From assembly GCA_031292015.1 (NCBI GenBank), contig JARLHY010000012.1:1-63636 (forward strand): a stretch of 63,636 nucleotides of DNA, given 5' to 3'. Positions 9,001-16,240 of this stretch are shown here, one piece after another. The position numbers and the translations under genes are program-made. Below the pieces are notes generated by a model. The model was not told the origin of the DNA and searched no databases. It saw only the letters and a program-made list of their open reading frames with translations. The DNA comes from Negativicutes bacterium. Lineage in GTDB: Bacteria > Bacillota_C > Negativicutes > Sporomusales_B > JARLHX01. Numbering within the stretch: position 1 is the stretch's first letter; every line of letters begins with the position of its first letter.

Positions 9001-10341
9001 GTGGACGAACAGGACGGCAATCCCGGCAGCCGCAAATTCGTGAAAGGAATGCCTGAATATATCATCCGCACCGGTAAACCGGCGCTGATCAATCCGGAAC
9101 TCCGGGCCAAGCTGGAAGCCCAGGGCGAGGTCAAAACAGTGGGGACGCCCGGCCTGGATTGGCTGGGGGTGCCGCTTAAAACAGCGAGCAACAAAGTCTT
9201 CGGGGTTATGGGGGTCCAGACATTTTCCGAACGGGTGAGATACACTCAGAAGGACCAGGATATCCTGATCTTCGTGTCCAACCAGGTCGCTATGGCGATT
9301 GAACGGAAGCAGGCTGAGGCGACATCGAAATATCTGGGCCTGCATGACGCTTTGACCGGCCTTTATAACCGGGCCTATTTCACCGAGGAAATGCAGCGCC
9401 ATCAGGGTGACCGGTATCTGCCGAACACGGTGGTGATGTGCGATCTCGACGGGCTGAAGCTGGTCAATGATACCTTCGGGCATGCTGCAGGCGACAAGCT
9501 GCTGGCTGCTACGGCCAAGATTATCAGGAAAGTGATTCGCCAAGGGGACGTCGCGGCCCGTATCGGCGGGGATGAATTCGCGATTCTTCTGCCCAGGGCG
9601 AATGAGAAGATAGCGGTTTCTCTGTCCGAGCGGCTGAAGTCTCAGATTGAGCGATACAACCATAAAACCCCCGGGGTGCCGCTAAGTGTTTCGTTTGGCT
9701 ACGCGGTGCGCCGCACTCTCGACATCTCGATCGAAGATCTGCTGAAGGAAGCAGATAACAATATGTACAGGGAAAAACTCCATCATTCGCGCAGCGCCCG
9801 CAGCGCCATCGTGCAGACGGTCATGAAACTCCTGGAAGAACGTGATTTTGTCACCGAAGAACACGCTGAGCGACTGCAGGAATTGACCGCAAAGCTTACC
9901 CAACGATTGAATCTGACGGAATCCAGGGTTGCTGAAATCCGCCTTTTGGCCAAATTCCACGATGTCGGCAAAATAGGGATTCCTGACCATATTCTCCTGA
10001 AAGAGGGGCCGCTGACCAAGCAGGAATGGGCGGAAATGAAGCGGCACTGCGAAATCGGCTTCCGTATCGCTCAGTCGTCACCTGATCTTGTGCCGATCTC
10101 AGACTGGATTTTGAAGCATCATGAATGGTGGAACGGCCAAGGTTATCCCTTCGGGCTTCAGGGCAAGGAAATTCCGCTGGAGTGTCGAATTTTGGCTATT
10201 GCTGACTGTTATGACGCTATGACCAGCGACCGTCCTTACCGCAAGGCGGTAAGCCATGAGGCGGCACTCGCCGAAATCGCGCGCTGCGCCGGCACCCAGT
10301 TCGACCCTGAATTGGCGAAAACGTTCATCGCGATTATGTGA
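6082..10341 (+). CDS. Cache-4xGAF-GGDEF-HD-GYP membrane sensor for c-di-GMP
   Basis: The start is ATG 6082, six bases after GGGTGG; an upstream TTG at 6064 has no site. The product is 1419 residues. In order: TM helix about 13-35; extracellular Cache-like sensor to about 290; TM about 293-310; GAF domains near 333-490, 541-695, 750-905 and 923-1080, the first three separated by Glu-rich coiled coils; GGDEF domain with intact RIGGDEF (near 1163) and an upstream RxxD inhibitory site; and an HD-GYP domain with HDVGK (1293) and GQGYP. It could therefore both make and degrade c-di-GMP, with one activity possibly regulatory. In the HD-GYP region the usual DG before GYP reads NGQ. The next gene is another HD-GYP protein. 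Confidence 0.93.
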   Translation: MSILKRAEPVFSWMTVSICVLAAALCFVAFGAAETMADREFSARIGEINNSNRSLALTLKENAQRTFSEADFILRDVKADIEEDGQLDRYRDQLLRDVISKGTISQIAVTDEVGNVVYTTAKVEGIINVSDREHFRFHKDYKTDDLFISPPVLSRTSQTYAYFMTRRLNDKNGDFAGVVVVGVKRDYFDQMFLRLNLGLGYVISLGKTNGQLLAQAPVDPSPEATVNFQRYPALNLIRQGVREGVYESDGADRGIPSFEAFNTIPDYSLFVSVAVAKEAALAQVYSHRRVYRGIAAIFSLAVFAAFYGLWRQIRKERQAVKALDEHNFFLSSLHEISLGMMNRLDVNEVLTDIATRAAELTGAEHASVFVIDDEKQCAVRKVGIGLFAQNVGSSVNLADGLLGEAYRQNRTVVVEDYSSWNQRRADSYLAQVHTNAHVPLKAGGKMIGSLGVAFTDKNLHFTEGDVALMEQFASLAAVALVNASLYTSLAESDKKLQESFQDLTSAHEELYATEEELRAQYDQALEMNEQIVRQNTVLSTLHETTLGLMNHLELNEVLRTIVTRAAKLAGTDSAFMMLLHREKGYFVREIAIGLYEGDIGGKVKIGQGLVGEVYRLGRTVVIPDYSTWDKRVPNPLFDSVHANMHVPLKDGNEVIGTLGMASTDPDKKHFSDETISLVEQFAQLASIAYINAQLHSSLVGSEKQLQKKNEELTAAHEEVLASEEELKEQLHELFAREEEIRRQNVVLTTLHETTLGLVSRQELNDVLQLIVSGAASLVGTTHGYINLFDEARGVYIRKIGLGYYEKDVGREIKKTEGMSGQVGRTGEIVVTDDYRSWEYRLPDAFFDAVHAQAQVPLRAGNKVVGSFGLVFLEPDRKFADREVTLLSRFAEMASIALDNAMLLDSYKSEIAERAQAEKLQKALYLISETVSSSDNLEELYQSVHSIVGELIPAKNFFITIHDEATGTLHYPYRVDEQDGNPGSRKFVKGMPEYIIRTGKPALINPELRAKLEAQGEVKTVGTPGLDWLGVPLKTASNKVFGVMGVQTFSERVRYTQKDQDILIFVSNQVAMAIERKQAEATSKYLGLHDALTGLYNRAYFTEEMQRHQGDRYLPNTVVMCDLDGLKLVNDTFGHAAGDKLLAATAKIIRKVIRQGDVAARIGGDEFAILLPRANEKIAVSLSERLKSQIERYNHKTPGVPLSVSFGYAVRRTLDISIEDLLKEADNNMYREKLHHSRSARSAIVQTVMKLLEERDFVTEEHAERLQELTAKLTQRLNLTESRVAEIRLLAKFHDVGKIGIPDHILLKEGPLTKQEWAEMKRHCEIGFRIAQSSPDLVPISDWILKHHEWWNGQGYPFGLQGKEIPLECRILAIADCYDAMTSDRPYRKAVSHEAALAEIARCAGTQFDPELAKTFIAIM

Positions 10342-10433
10342 GACTGTCCGGCTGGCGGGCACGCTGAGAAGCGCCGAGTCGGTCCGACGGCTGCTTCACA
10401 TTTTTGCCGTTACCTTTCCGGGAGGAGATGCCT

Positions 10434-11528
10434 GTGCTAAGACTGGCGCTGGAACATGTCAAACCGGGTATGGTTACTTCGCGCAATATTTATGGCGCCA
10501 ACGGCAGCCTGCTGTTAGCCAGGGATCATATCCTGGACAGGCTGGTGATCGAGCGGCTGGCGAACATGGATATTGACGCCGTGTATGTCAAAAACCCGTT
10601 TTCGGGCAGCGAAGCCGCCCGGGACATCCTGTACGAAAGTACGCGGATCGAAGCGGTGAGGCTTGTACAGAAGACGTTTGAAGGATTCAGAAGGGTTCGG
10701 ATACTCGAACTGCACGATATGCGCGAGGTGGTCGGGAAGATTGTGGACGATATCCTTAATAACAGGGATGTGCTGCTCAATCTCACCGATATCCGGACCC
10801 GCAACGACTATACTTTCGGCCATTCGGTCAATGTTTGCCTTATTTCCGCGCTGATCGGGGTAAAAATGCAGTTGGAGGGGCAACAGTTGACAGAGCTGGC
10901 CACAGGGGCCATCCTGCACGATGTTGGCATGATGTCGGTTCCGCCTGCGCTACTTAATAAAAAGGACAAGCTTACGCCGGAGGAATGGGAGGTTACCAAG
11001 GGGCATACCGGGTTTGGCTTTGACATCCTGCGCATGCAGGCAGCCGTGTCCTTGCCGGCCGCCTATGTGGCCTACCAGCACCACGAGAATTTTGACGGCA
11101 CCGGTTACCCCAAAGGTATCCGCGGGGAAACCATTCATCAGTATGCCAGGATAGCCGCAATTGCCGACATTTATGACTCGATGACGTCAGAACGGGCCTA
11201 TCGCCCGGCCAGGCAACCCCATGAGGTTTACGCGGTGATGCAAGGATCCCGCGGTACGATGCTGGATCCGCGGGTCGTTGATCTGTTTTTGGCGAGTGTC
11301 GTCCTTTTTCCGGAAGGTACGATGGTCCAACTGGACGGCGGGGAGATCGGGGTTGTGGTCAGGGTGGAACCTAAGCTGCAAGCCAGACCGACAGTGCGGG
11401 TTGTGGGGCATGAGAAAGGGCTGAGAGTGATCCGGGGCCGGATCATCGACCTGACCCGGGAAGGGAAGCGCTCGATCGTGAAGGTCTATAAGCCGGAAGA
11501 AGTCGTGGCGATGAAACTGAGTGATTAA
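10434..11528 (+). CDS. HD-GYP domain phosphodiesterase
   Basis: GTG 10434 lies six bases after GGAGGAG; ATG 10428 directly abuts that site and is less likely. The 364-residue protein has a short N-terminal segment of the type that precedes HD-GYP domains (LEHVKPGMVTSRNIYG). A full HD-GYP domain follows, with H162-D163, HHENFDGTGYP (GYP at about 224) and ADIYDSMTSERAYR. The C-terminal extension is beta-rich. The predicted role is hydrolysis of c-di-GMP in the cytoplasm. It follows the large GGDEF/HD-GYP sensor by 92 bp and is probably functionally linked. A paralogue of similar layout lies at 27740-28807. Confidence 0.92.
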   Translation: MLRLALEHVKPGMVTSRNIYGANGSLLLARDHILDRLVIERLANMDIDAVYVKNPFSGSEAARDILYESTRIEAVRLVQKTFEGFRRVRILELHDMREVVGKIVDDILNNRDVLLNLTDIRTRNDYTFGHSVNVCLISALIGVKMQLEGQQLTELATGAILHDVGMMSVPPALLNKKDKLTPEEWEVTKGHTGFGFDILRMQAAVSLPAAYVAYQHHENFDGTGYPKGIRGETIHQYARIAAIADIYDSMTSERAYRPARQPHEVYAVMQGSRGTMLDPRVVDLFLASVVLFPEGTMVQLDGGEIGVVVRVEPKLQARPTVRVVGHEKGLRVIRGRIIDLTREGKRSIVKVYKPEEVVAMKLSD

Positions 11529-11538
11529 AAGAGGCGAT

Positions 11539-11561
11539 ACAAGGCGGGCAGGCCGCCTTGT
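11539..11561 (+). terminator. Perfect 9-bp hairpin after the HD-GYP gene
   Basis: ACAAGGCGG pairs with CCGCCTTGT around a five-base loop. The following GGAAAACTTTTCTT is a poor U-tract, so termination may be partial. Confidence 0.55.
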
Positions 11562-11573
11562 GGAAAACTTTTC

Positions 11574-11603
11574 TTGACCAAGCAGTGGCTGCCTTCTTAT
11601 AAT
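11574..11603 (+). promoter_or_regulatory. Sigma-A promoter of the L,D-transpeptidase gene
   Basis: TTGACC (11574-11579), an 18-base spacer, then TATAAT (11598-11603). The transcript would begin near 11610, which leaves a leader of about 25 bases. That leader holds AAGG plus a 7-codon open frame from ATG 11617, whose TGA overlaps the TTG start of the gene. Confidence 0.8.
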
Positions 11604-11636
11604 AAGGGTAAGGAAAATGGTTCCTGAAGAAGAACT

Positions 11637-12257
11637 TTGATCCAAACGATAAGGCGGCGATTGGTGTTGAGACGTTTTGTTTTGGCCGGGGTCCTGGCAA
11701 TCTTGATCTTGACCAGCCAGTGCGCAGCAGGTGAAGCCGCTTCTGGGAATGTATTGGCCGAAGTGCAGCAGGGGCTGGTGCTCCTTATTAAAAAGTCGGC
11801 CCATACGCTGACGGTTTATCAAGAGGGAAAAGCGGTCAAGGACTATCTTGCTGTTTTCGGGGTAAACCCTGACGGCGATAAAGTCCGCCAGGGAGATAAC
11901 CGTACTCCGGAGGGCGTGTTCTATATTACCGACAAAGAAAGTCTGGGCGAGGATCCGTACCTGGGCCGGAAGTGGTTCGGCCTCAGCTATCCCGATGTTT
12001 CCCACGCCGAGCGCGCGCTCAGTCAAGCGCTCATCAGCCGCGATCAGTATAATGCCATTGTCAGCGCCAACAACGCTCAGGATATGCCGCCCCAGAGCAC
12101 ATCTTTGGGAGGATGGATCGGCATCCACGGTGGCCGGGAGGATCTGACGAGGGAGAGAATCAACTGGACCGAAGGCTGTATTGCCATGTTGGACAAAGAC
12201 CTGGAGGAACTGTTTTTGCTTGTGAAGCCAGGTACCAAAGTCGTCATAACAGGATAA
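11637..12257 (+). CDS. Exported L,D-transpeptidase (YkuD family)
   Basis: The 206-residue product from TTG 11637 has a basic N-terminus and a hydrophobic segment (about 12-30), so it is a signal-peptide or anchored envelope protein. The YkuD catalytic region shows GIHGG and, 12 residues on, NWTEGCIAM with the nucleophile Cys181. These enzymes form 3-3 peptidoglycan crosslinks or attach peptides to meso-diaminopimelate. The start is not certain: a GTG/TTG pair near 11660 could also serve. It converges with a second, different YkuD protein and shares a terminator with it. The two paralogues are only distantly alike. Confidence 0.88.
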   Translation: MIQTIRRRLVLRRFVLAGVLAILILTSQCAAGEAASGNVLAEVQQGLVLLIKKSAHTLTVYQEGKAVKDYLAVFGVNPDGDKVRQGDNRTPEGVFYITDKESLGEDPYLGRKWFGLSYPDVSHAERALSQALISRDQYNAIVSANNAQDMPPQSTSLGGWIGIHGGREDLTRERINWTEGCIAMLDKDLEELFLLVKPGTKVVITG

Positions 12258-12258
12258 A

Positions 12259-12294
12259 AAAACGCCCTGATCATCTGGATCAGGGCGTTTTCTT
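12259..12294. terminator. Bidirectional terminator between two L,D-transpeptidase genes
   Basis: AAAACGCCCTGATC pairs with GATCAGGGCGTTTT around a short loop, with A and T tracts on both sides, so it works for both strands. The last codons and the TGA of the minus-strand gene lie inside one arm of the stem. Confidence 0.92.
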
Positions 12295-12945
12295 ATTCTG
12301 CTGGCTGGCGGCGATTTTCAGCTCGTAGATGTTCGGGGCTTCAACGACGATGGGCCACTTGGGCTCTGTTATCTTGGGGTAGAGCGCCTGGTACGGCGCG
12401 ATGAGCAGAGCAAATTGCTCCTTCGTTGTGGCGGCTTTATTATAGATGTCGTCATTTACCCGCAGGTACAGGCCGTCGGTTTTTTCGAACACGGCCATAG
12501 TCTGATAGCTGATAATGACCGGGGTTCCAATTTCGACAAGTTCGTACAGTTCTTCGGCATCGACGTTGAACATGCGGACACAGCCGTCGGATACCGGATA
12601 ATCGATACTCCAGGCCTTGTTGGTTCCATGGATGCCGTAGCCGGGCTGAAACTCGATCCAGCGTGTGCCCAGCGGATTATCCGGGCCCGGCGGAACGGGT
12701 GTTTTGTCGACAAACTCCGAGCCGGGATACCAGGTAGGATATTTTTCTTTGTAGGACACCATGAATTTCCCGGTTGGGGTCGGCATATACGGGGTTCCCA
12801 CGGCCACGTGGTATTGTTTGATCATTTGCCCGTTGTCAACCAACGTCAACAGGTAATCCGGAATATTGATATGAATCTCCGGACGGGCGAAGGCGGTGGG
12901 GGACAGGAAGAGGAGCATCGTAAGGAGCATTGCCAGTTTCCGCAT
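12280..12945 (-). CDS. Exported L,D-transpeptidase (ErfK/YbiS/YcfS/YnhG type)
   Basis: ATG at 12945-12943 lies seven bases after AGGTG on the minus strand, giving 221 residues; a TTG two codons earlier is too close to the site. A typical signal peptide ends near AFA (about residue 20). The YkuD domain has GTPYMPTPTGKF, IHGT with His106, and YPVSDGCVRM with Cys122. About 60 residues follow the domain. The role is peptidoglycan crosslinking or modification in the periplasm. It converges on the previous L,D-transpeptidase gene and its stop codon is embedded in their common terminator. Confidence 0.9.
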   Translation of the reverse strand: MRKLAMLLTMLLFLSPTAFARPEIHINIPDYLLTLVDNGQMIKQYHVAVGTPYMPTPTGKFMVSYKEKYPTWYPGSEFVDKTPVPPGPDNPLGTRWIEFQPGYGIHGTNKAWSIDYPVSDGCVRMFNVDAEELYELVEIGTPVIISYQTMAVFEKTDGLYLRVNDDIYNKAATTKEQFALLIAPYQALYPKITEPKWPIVVEAPNIYELKIAASQQNKKTP

Positions 12946-13091
12946 GAACAATCACCTACGCCGAAAATGTTGGATACATATGGTAAGATTGTAACATGGG
13001 GCAGGCAGGCTGTCCATGATTTGCGGCAGAAGGAGTCTGTGGACCGACAGAGAAATATATCTCGATGAATGGTGAAGATGAGGGCTGTGTT

Positions 13092-14090
13092 ATGAAATTG
13101 ACGAGGCTGATGATAGGTATGCTGCTGGCGCTGGTGCTGGCGGCTCAGCCGGCTCCGGCAGCGGCGAATCACTGGATGAACACCGGCGATTATGGCTTGA
13201 AGGGCAAGGTAAAGACAATTGCCGAAGAGCAGGTATTGCTGCAGGCGGACGGGGACAGGGTAACCATTCCGCTGCGCACCATCAGTTATGACAACGAGGG
13301 GAAAGCGGTCCGGGTTATAACTTATAAAGGGCCCGGGTCGGCCAATGATCAGGGATATCGCTACGACAGCCAGGGAAGGATGGCGGCCGGCGGCCGCTAT
13401 ACAAAAGACGGGACTTTTGTAACAGAGGTCGAGTATGTTTATGACGGCAGCGGCAGATTGACAGAGAACCGCTATTTGCGTGATGACGGCTCGGTATTTC
13501 TGCTTAAAACCTATCAATATGACGCAGCAGGCAACCTGACCGCGGAACAGCACCGGACCGGCGGACAAATCATTGCTGTAAAAAAAATTTCACTGGACCG
13601 CGAGCACAACGAAACAGTCATTGACACCTTTGGCCCTGACGGACGATTGCTGACAACCCAGACTAATCGGCTGGACGACGCCGGGACGGGTGAGCAGCAG
13701 TGGCAGTACCATGGGGATCTGGGCGGGTACGGGATACGCCGGCAGACTGTTACGGCCGAAGACGGCAAGCTGAGTACCGTCTGTTATCTTCCGGACGGTT
13801 CGACTTATCGGAATACGGTTTGCGACAGCGTGGAAGGCGATGTTGTGAAGCGGACCGTTTACCGGGCCGATGGGTCGGTCATGATGGAGATCTATTTCGA
13901 TGCCGCAGGAAACATGACGATGTACAGCCGGTTTACGCCGGCCGGCGAAATGGAGAAAAGCGAAAAATATACCTATCAGTATGACGGGCAGGCCAACTGG
14001 ACGGTGCGGACCAGCTATGAGCGCCTTGATAACGAGGCTGAATGGCAGGTAACAGGGGAACTGCGGCGATTGTTGACATACTACGACTGA
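13092..14090 (+). CDS. Secreted YD-repeat-like protein of unknown function
   Basis: ATG 13092 follows AGGG by eight bases; an upstream ATG at 13065 has no site. The 332-residue product has a clear signal peptide (MKLTRLMIGMLLALVLAAQP, cleavage near AAA-NH). The mature part is a chain of short beta repeats of the RHS/YD kind: YRYDSQGRM, YVYDGSGRL, YQYDAAGNL, YFDAAGNM, YQYDGQANW. There is no toxin domain or RHS core, and it is far shorter than RHS toxins. It probably forms a small beta-rich extracytoplasmic shell or binds a ligand at the surface. It stands alone, divergent from the L,D-transpeptidase and followed by a terminator. Confidence 0.8.
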   Translation: MKLTRLMIGMLLALVLAAQPAPAAANHWMNTGDYGLKGKVKTIAEEQVLLQADGDRVTIPLRTISYDNEGKAVRVITYKGPGSANDQGYRYDSQGRMAAGGRYTKDGTFVTEVEYVYDGSGRLTENRYLRDDGSVFLLKTYQYDAAGNLTAEQHRTGGQIIAVKKISLDREHNETVIDTFGPDGRLLTTQTNRLDDAGTGEQQWQYHGDLGGYGIRRQTVTAEDGKLSTVCYLPDGSTYRNTVCDSVEGDVVKRTVYRADGSVMMEIYFDAAGNMTMYSRFTPAGEMEKSEKYTYQYDGQANWTVRTSYERLDNEAEWQVTGELRRLLTYYD

Positions 14091-14202
14091 TTATTCTCAG
14101 CTGTAATGCCGCCGTGGCATGGGGCCGGCGCGGGGCTGATGCCGGAATACCCCGGTCGGAGGCGGGTTGGGAATGTTGCGCACAATAGAGCCGGAAAGCT
14201 TG

Positions 14203-14235
14203 GAAGCTGGCAGCCAAGATGGCCAGCTTCTTTTT
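14203..14235 (+). terminator. Intrinsic terminator after the YD-repeat gene
   Basis: GAAGCTGGC (14203-14211) pairs perfectly with GCCAGCTTC (14222-14230), followed by TTTTT. Confidence 0.9.
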
Positions 14236-14369
14236 CTACAAATAATGTTTTCTTAACGATGCTTTCATATTTTTGTCACATTTGCGTTTTATAATCATAA
14301 GTAACAGGCCGGTATGGTCACGAAAGTGCCTGCCGGCCTTTAACATATTTGTGATCGGAGGTCGGACGG

Positions 14370-14456
14370 ATGCATTATGTTATCATCGGTATCGGGGCTA
14401 TGGCTGCTTTGTCGATAGGGTTGTTTCTGCGCACTTACTTTTTAGTGATACAGTAG
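14370..14456 (+). CDS. 28-residue membrane micro-protein
   Basis: ATG 14370 sits eight bases after GGAGG. The product is almost entirely one hydrophobic helix (MHYVIIGIGAMAALSIG then LFLRTYFLVIQ). It is too short for domain recognition. Support comes from the strong ribosome binding site and from the fact that a second micro-gene with its own site begins 13 bases after its stop. The likely place is the inner membrane; function is unknown. Confidence 0.55.
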   Translation: MHYVIIGIGAMAALSIGLFLRTYFLVIQ

Positions 14457-14469
14457 AGGAGCGAGGGTC

Positions 14470-14634
14470 ATGTTTGGTCATGTTTTGGCAATGGCTTTCA
14501 CGGCGATTGTCGCCATCGCTGCCACTACGGGAGTCGTTTTACTGTATTGTATCGCCAAATCCCTGCGGGGGCTCGCCGGCCGCGCTGAAAGCCCGGCGGC
14601 CAAGGAGCGGGTTTCGGACTGCCCTCAGGGGTAG
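14470..14634 (+). CDS. 54-residue single-pass membrane protein
   Basis: ATG 14470 follows GAGGAGCGAGGG. Residues about 5-28 form a hydrophobic helix (MFGHVLAMAFTAIVAIAATT and on), and a basic segment then a polar tail follow. It is probably cotranscribed with the 28-residue gene just upstream and ends before a strong terminator. Not recognised; no cysteine pair or other site suggests a function. Confidence 0.55.
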   Translation: MFGHVLAMAFTAIVAIAATTGVVLLYCIAKSLRGLAGRAESPAAKERVSDCPQG

Positions 14635-14680
14635 GTACCGCCGAAGAGCGGTGTATAACTGGAGCGAAGCGGTGACGGAT

Positions 14681-14722
14681 AAAGCCCGGGCCAGCGGTGA
14701 AAACCGCCGGTCCCGGGCTTTT
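14681..14722 (+). terminator. Intrinsic terminator after the micro-gene pair
   Basis: AAAGCCCGGG (14681-14690) pairs with CCCGGGCTTT (14712-14721), with a further GCGGT/ACCGC pairing in the loop, then a short T run. Confidence 0.85.
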
Positions 14723-14839
14723 GCCTGTCCGAACGGGCATGCGGGCTGGTTAGGGCGGATTGGATGTGGCGCGGAGAGGTTCCTTCCGGGCCTGGTTTTC
14801 ATAATATATGATAAACAGATGTTTCAGGGAGGCCATGAT

Positions 14840-15064
14840 ATGGTTGTTTTCATTCCTTATCCGCATCCGGTTTACGGGCTGCGCTATGTCGCCCGGGTCC
14901 CGGCCCCTGTTGCTCAGCCCTATGGTTACCATTATCTCTACCCTACGTATATCCCGTTCACCAATTATGCGGCCCCGGCTATTCCGTCCGATTATGCCGA
15001 CCTGCTGGATGTTGCCGTCGCCACGCACCTGAGTAACCTGCCGGCTGTTTTGGGTCATCGTTAG
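14840..15064 (+). CDS. 74-residue Pro/Tyr-rich small protein
   Basis: ATG 14840 lies seven bases after AGGGAGG. The frame is open much further upstream, but that would cross two terminators, so the short form is chosen. The first 45 residues are rich in Pro, Tyr and Val (PYPHPVYGLRYVARVPAPV, then YGYHYLYPTYIPF), and a helical tail follows (DLLDVAVATHL). Such composition recalls spore-coat or surface-associated proteins, but this is a guess from composition alone. It is a single gene with its own terminator. Confidence 0.6.
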   Translation: MVVFIPYPHPVYGLRYVARVPAPVAQPYGYHYLYPTYIPFTNYAAPAIPSDYADLLDVAVATHLSNLPAVLGHR

Positions 15065-15110
15065 GGGAAAAGCTGACCTGCAGCTGCGGGTCGGAAGCAT
15101 TGAGAGCCGT

Positions 15111-15146
15111 AAAACCTCGTTGACGGTATTCGACGAGGTTTTTTGT
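15111..15146 (+). terminator. Intrinsic terminator
   Basis: AACCTCGT (15113-15120) pairs with ACGAGGTT (15133-15140), with A-rich and TTTTTT flanks. It separates the small gene from the oxidoreductase operon. Confidence 0.9.
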
Positions 15147-15299
15147 TTTAATTTCGCTGGAATATCGGTAAAATAGGGAAAGTTTAAAAAGATATTCCGT
15201 ATGATGGAAAAATGAGCCAAGGCCTTTATTTGACTCATATACCTCGAAAATAGCCGATTTAAGCGAAAAAAACCAGCCCGAGGAGGTCGGGGGACGGTA

Positions 15300-15329
15300 T
15301 TGACAAGAAAATTAAGAAATAATTATAAT
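15300..15329 (+). promoter_or_regulatory. Strong sigma-A promoter of the oxidoreductase/4-hydroxybutyryl-CoA operon
   Basis: Consensus TTGACA (15300-15305), an 18-base A/T-rich spacer, and consensus TATAAT (15324-15329). Gene gaps downstream are short to 22668, so one transcript may cover about 7.3 kb. Confidence 0.88.
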
Positions 15330-15381
15330 GAAAGTGGGTTTTTATATTATGGAAGTTAATGTCGTAAAGGAGTGGTAGGAG

Positions 15382-15939
15382 TTGCGGGAAATAAGGTGGC
15401 ACGGACGCGGGGGCCAGGGAGGTTTTACCGCGGCGCGACTGCTGGGGATGGCGGCCTCGTTATATAAGGATTATTATGTGCAGGCTTTTCCCTCGTTCGG
15501 GCCGGAGCGCCGGGGAGCCCCGGTGCTGGGTTTTACCCGGATCGACAGCAAACCGATTCACGACCACAGCAAGGTTTACAGCTGCGACTATGTGGTGGTG
15601 CTGGACGAAAGCCTGATGGAGGTCGTGGATGTCCAGGAGGGGCTCAAGGCGGACGGCGTCCTGGTGATCAACAGCAGCCGGGAGCCGGACTGTTTTCAGG
15701 CCGGACCGGGGCAGCGGGTCTATACCATCGACGCCACCAGTCTCGCCCAGGAGGTCCTCAAACAGCCGGTGACCAATACGACAATGTTCGGAGCACTGGT
15801 CGGGATATCCGGGCTGGTGTCGCTGGAAGCGGCGCTGCGGGCCGTGGAAATGACGCTGCCGGAGGAGATCCGGGACAAAAACAAGCAGGTAGTGGCTGAG
15901 GCATACAACCGGCTGAGGGGGAAGATGGCGCATGGCTAA
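15382..15939 (+). CDS. porC: Pyruvate-type 2-oxoacid:ferredoxin oxidoreductase, gamma subunit
   Basis: TTG 15382 has AAAGGAG eight bases upstream; the product is 185 residues, normal for this subunit. It begins with REIRWHGRGGQGGFTAARLL and carries QAFPSFGPERRGAPVLGF, both typical of PorC. The gamma subunit helps bind CoA in the heteromeric enzyme that interconverts a 2-oxoacid plus CoA with acyl-CoA, CO2 and reduced ferredoxin. It overlaps the delta gene by 8 bases; the order gamma-delta-alpha-beta is that of four-subunit enzymes. Pyruvate is the most likely substrate from sequence and neighbours, but a branched-chain 2-oxoacid cannot be excluded. Confidence 0.9.
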   Translation: MREIRWHGRGGQGGFTAARLLGMAASLYKDYYVQAFPSFGPERRGAPVLGFTRIDSKPIHDHSKVYSCDYVVVLDESLMEVVDVQEGLKADGVLVINSSREPDCFQAGPGQRVYTIDATSLAQEVLKQPVTNTTMFGALVGISGLVSLEAALRAVEMTLPEEIRDKNKQVVAEAYNRLRGKMAHG

Positions 15940-16240
15940 ACCGACCACGGTACATTTTCGTTACCCGGGGAGCAAGGAAGAGATGCCGGTAGGCCCCTAC
16001 GCTGACGCCGGAGTGCTGGTGGAGGTCAACGCCGGCTGGCGAATCGTCCGTCCGGTAATTGACGGCGGTAAATGCGTCAAGTGCCAGCGGTGCTGGCTGA
16101 TCTGCCCTGAAGGGGCGGTCGACCGCATGGGCGAAGAGTACTCTGTCGACATGAATTTTTGCAAAGGATGCGGTCTGTGCGCCCACGAGTGCCCGACCAA
16201 AGCCATCCTGATGGTGAAAGAGGGAGAAAAGGATGAGTAG
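15932..16240 (+). CDS. porD: 2-oxoacid:ferredoxin oxidoreductase, delta (ferredoxin) subunit
   Basis: The 102-residue product carries two 4Fe-4S motifs: CVKCQRCWLICP and CKGCGLCAHECP. The delta subunit passes electrons from the thiamine site of the beta subunit to external ferredoxin. It starts inside the end of porC and its end overlaps the start of porA by 8 bases, so translation is tightly coupled. Length and layout match PorD. Confidence 0.93.
   Translation: MAKPTTVHFRYPGSKEEMPVGPYADAGVLVEVNAGWRIVRPVIDGGKCVKCQRCWLICPEGAVDRMGEEYSVDMNFCKGCGLCAHECPTKAILMVKEGEKDE

Noticed and set aside
8278..9663. 461-codon open frame on the minus strand
   Set aside because: It lies fully inside the GAF/GGDEF gene, has no ribosome binding site or domain, and arises from G+C-rich codon bias.
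14273..14839. Long upstream extension of the 74-residue gene
   Set aside because: It would run through the micro-genes and a strong terminator; the ribosome binding site supports ATG 14840.
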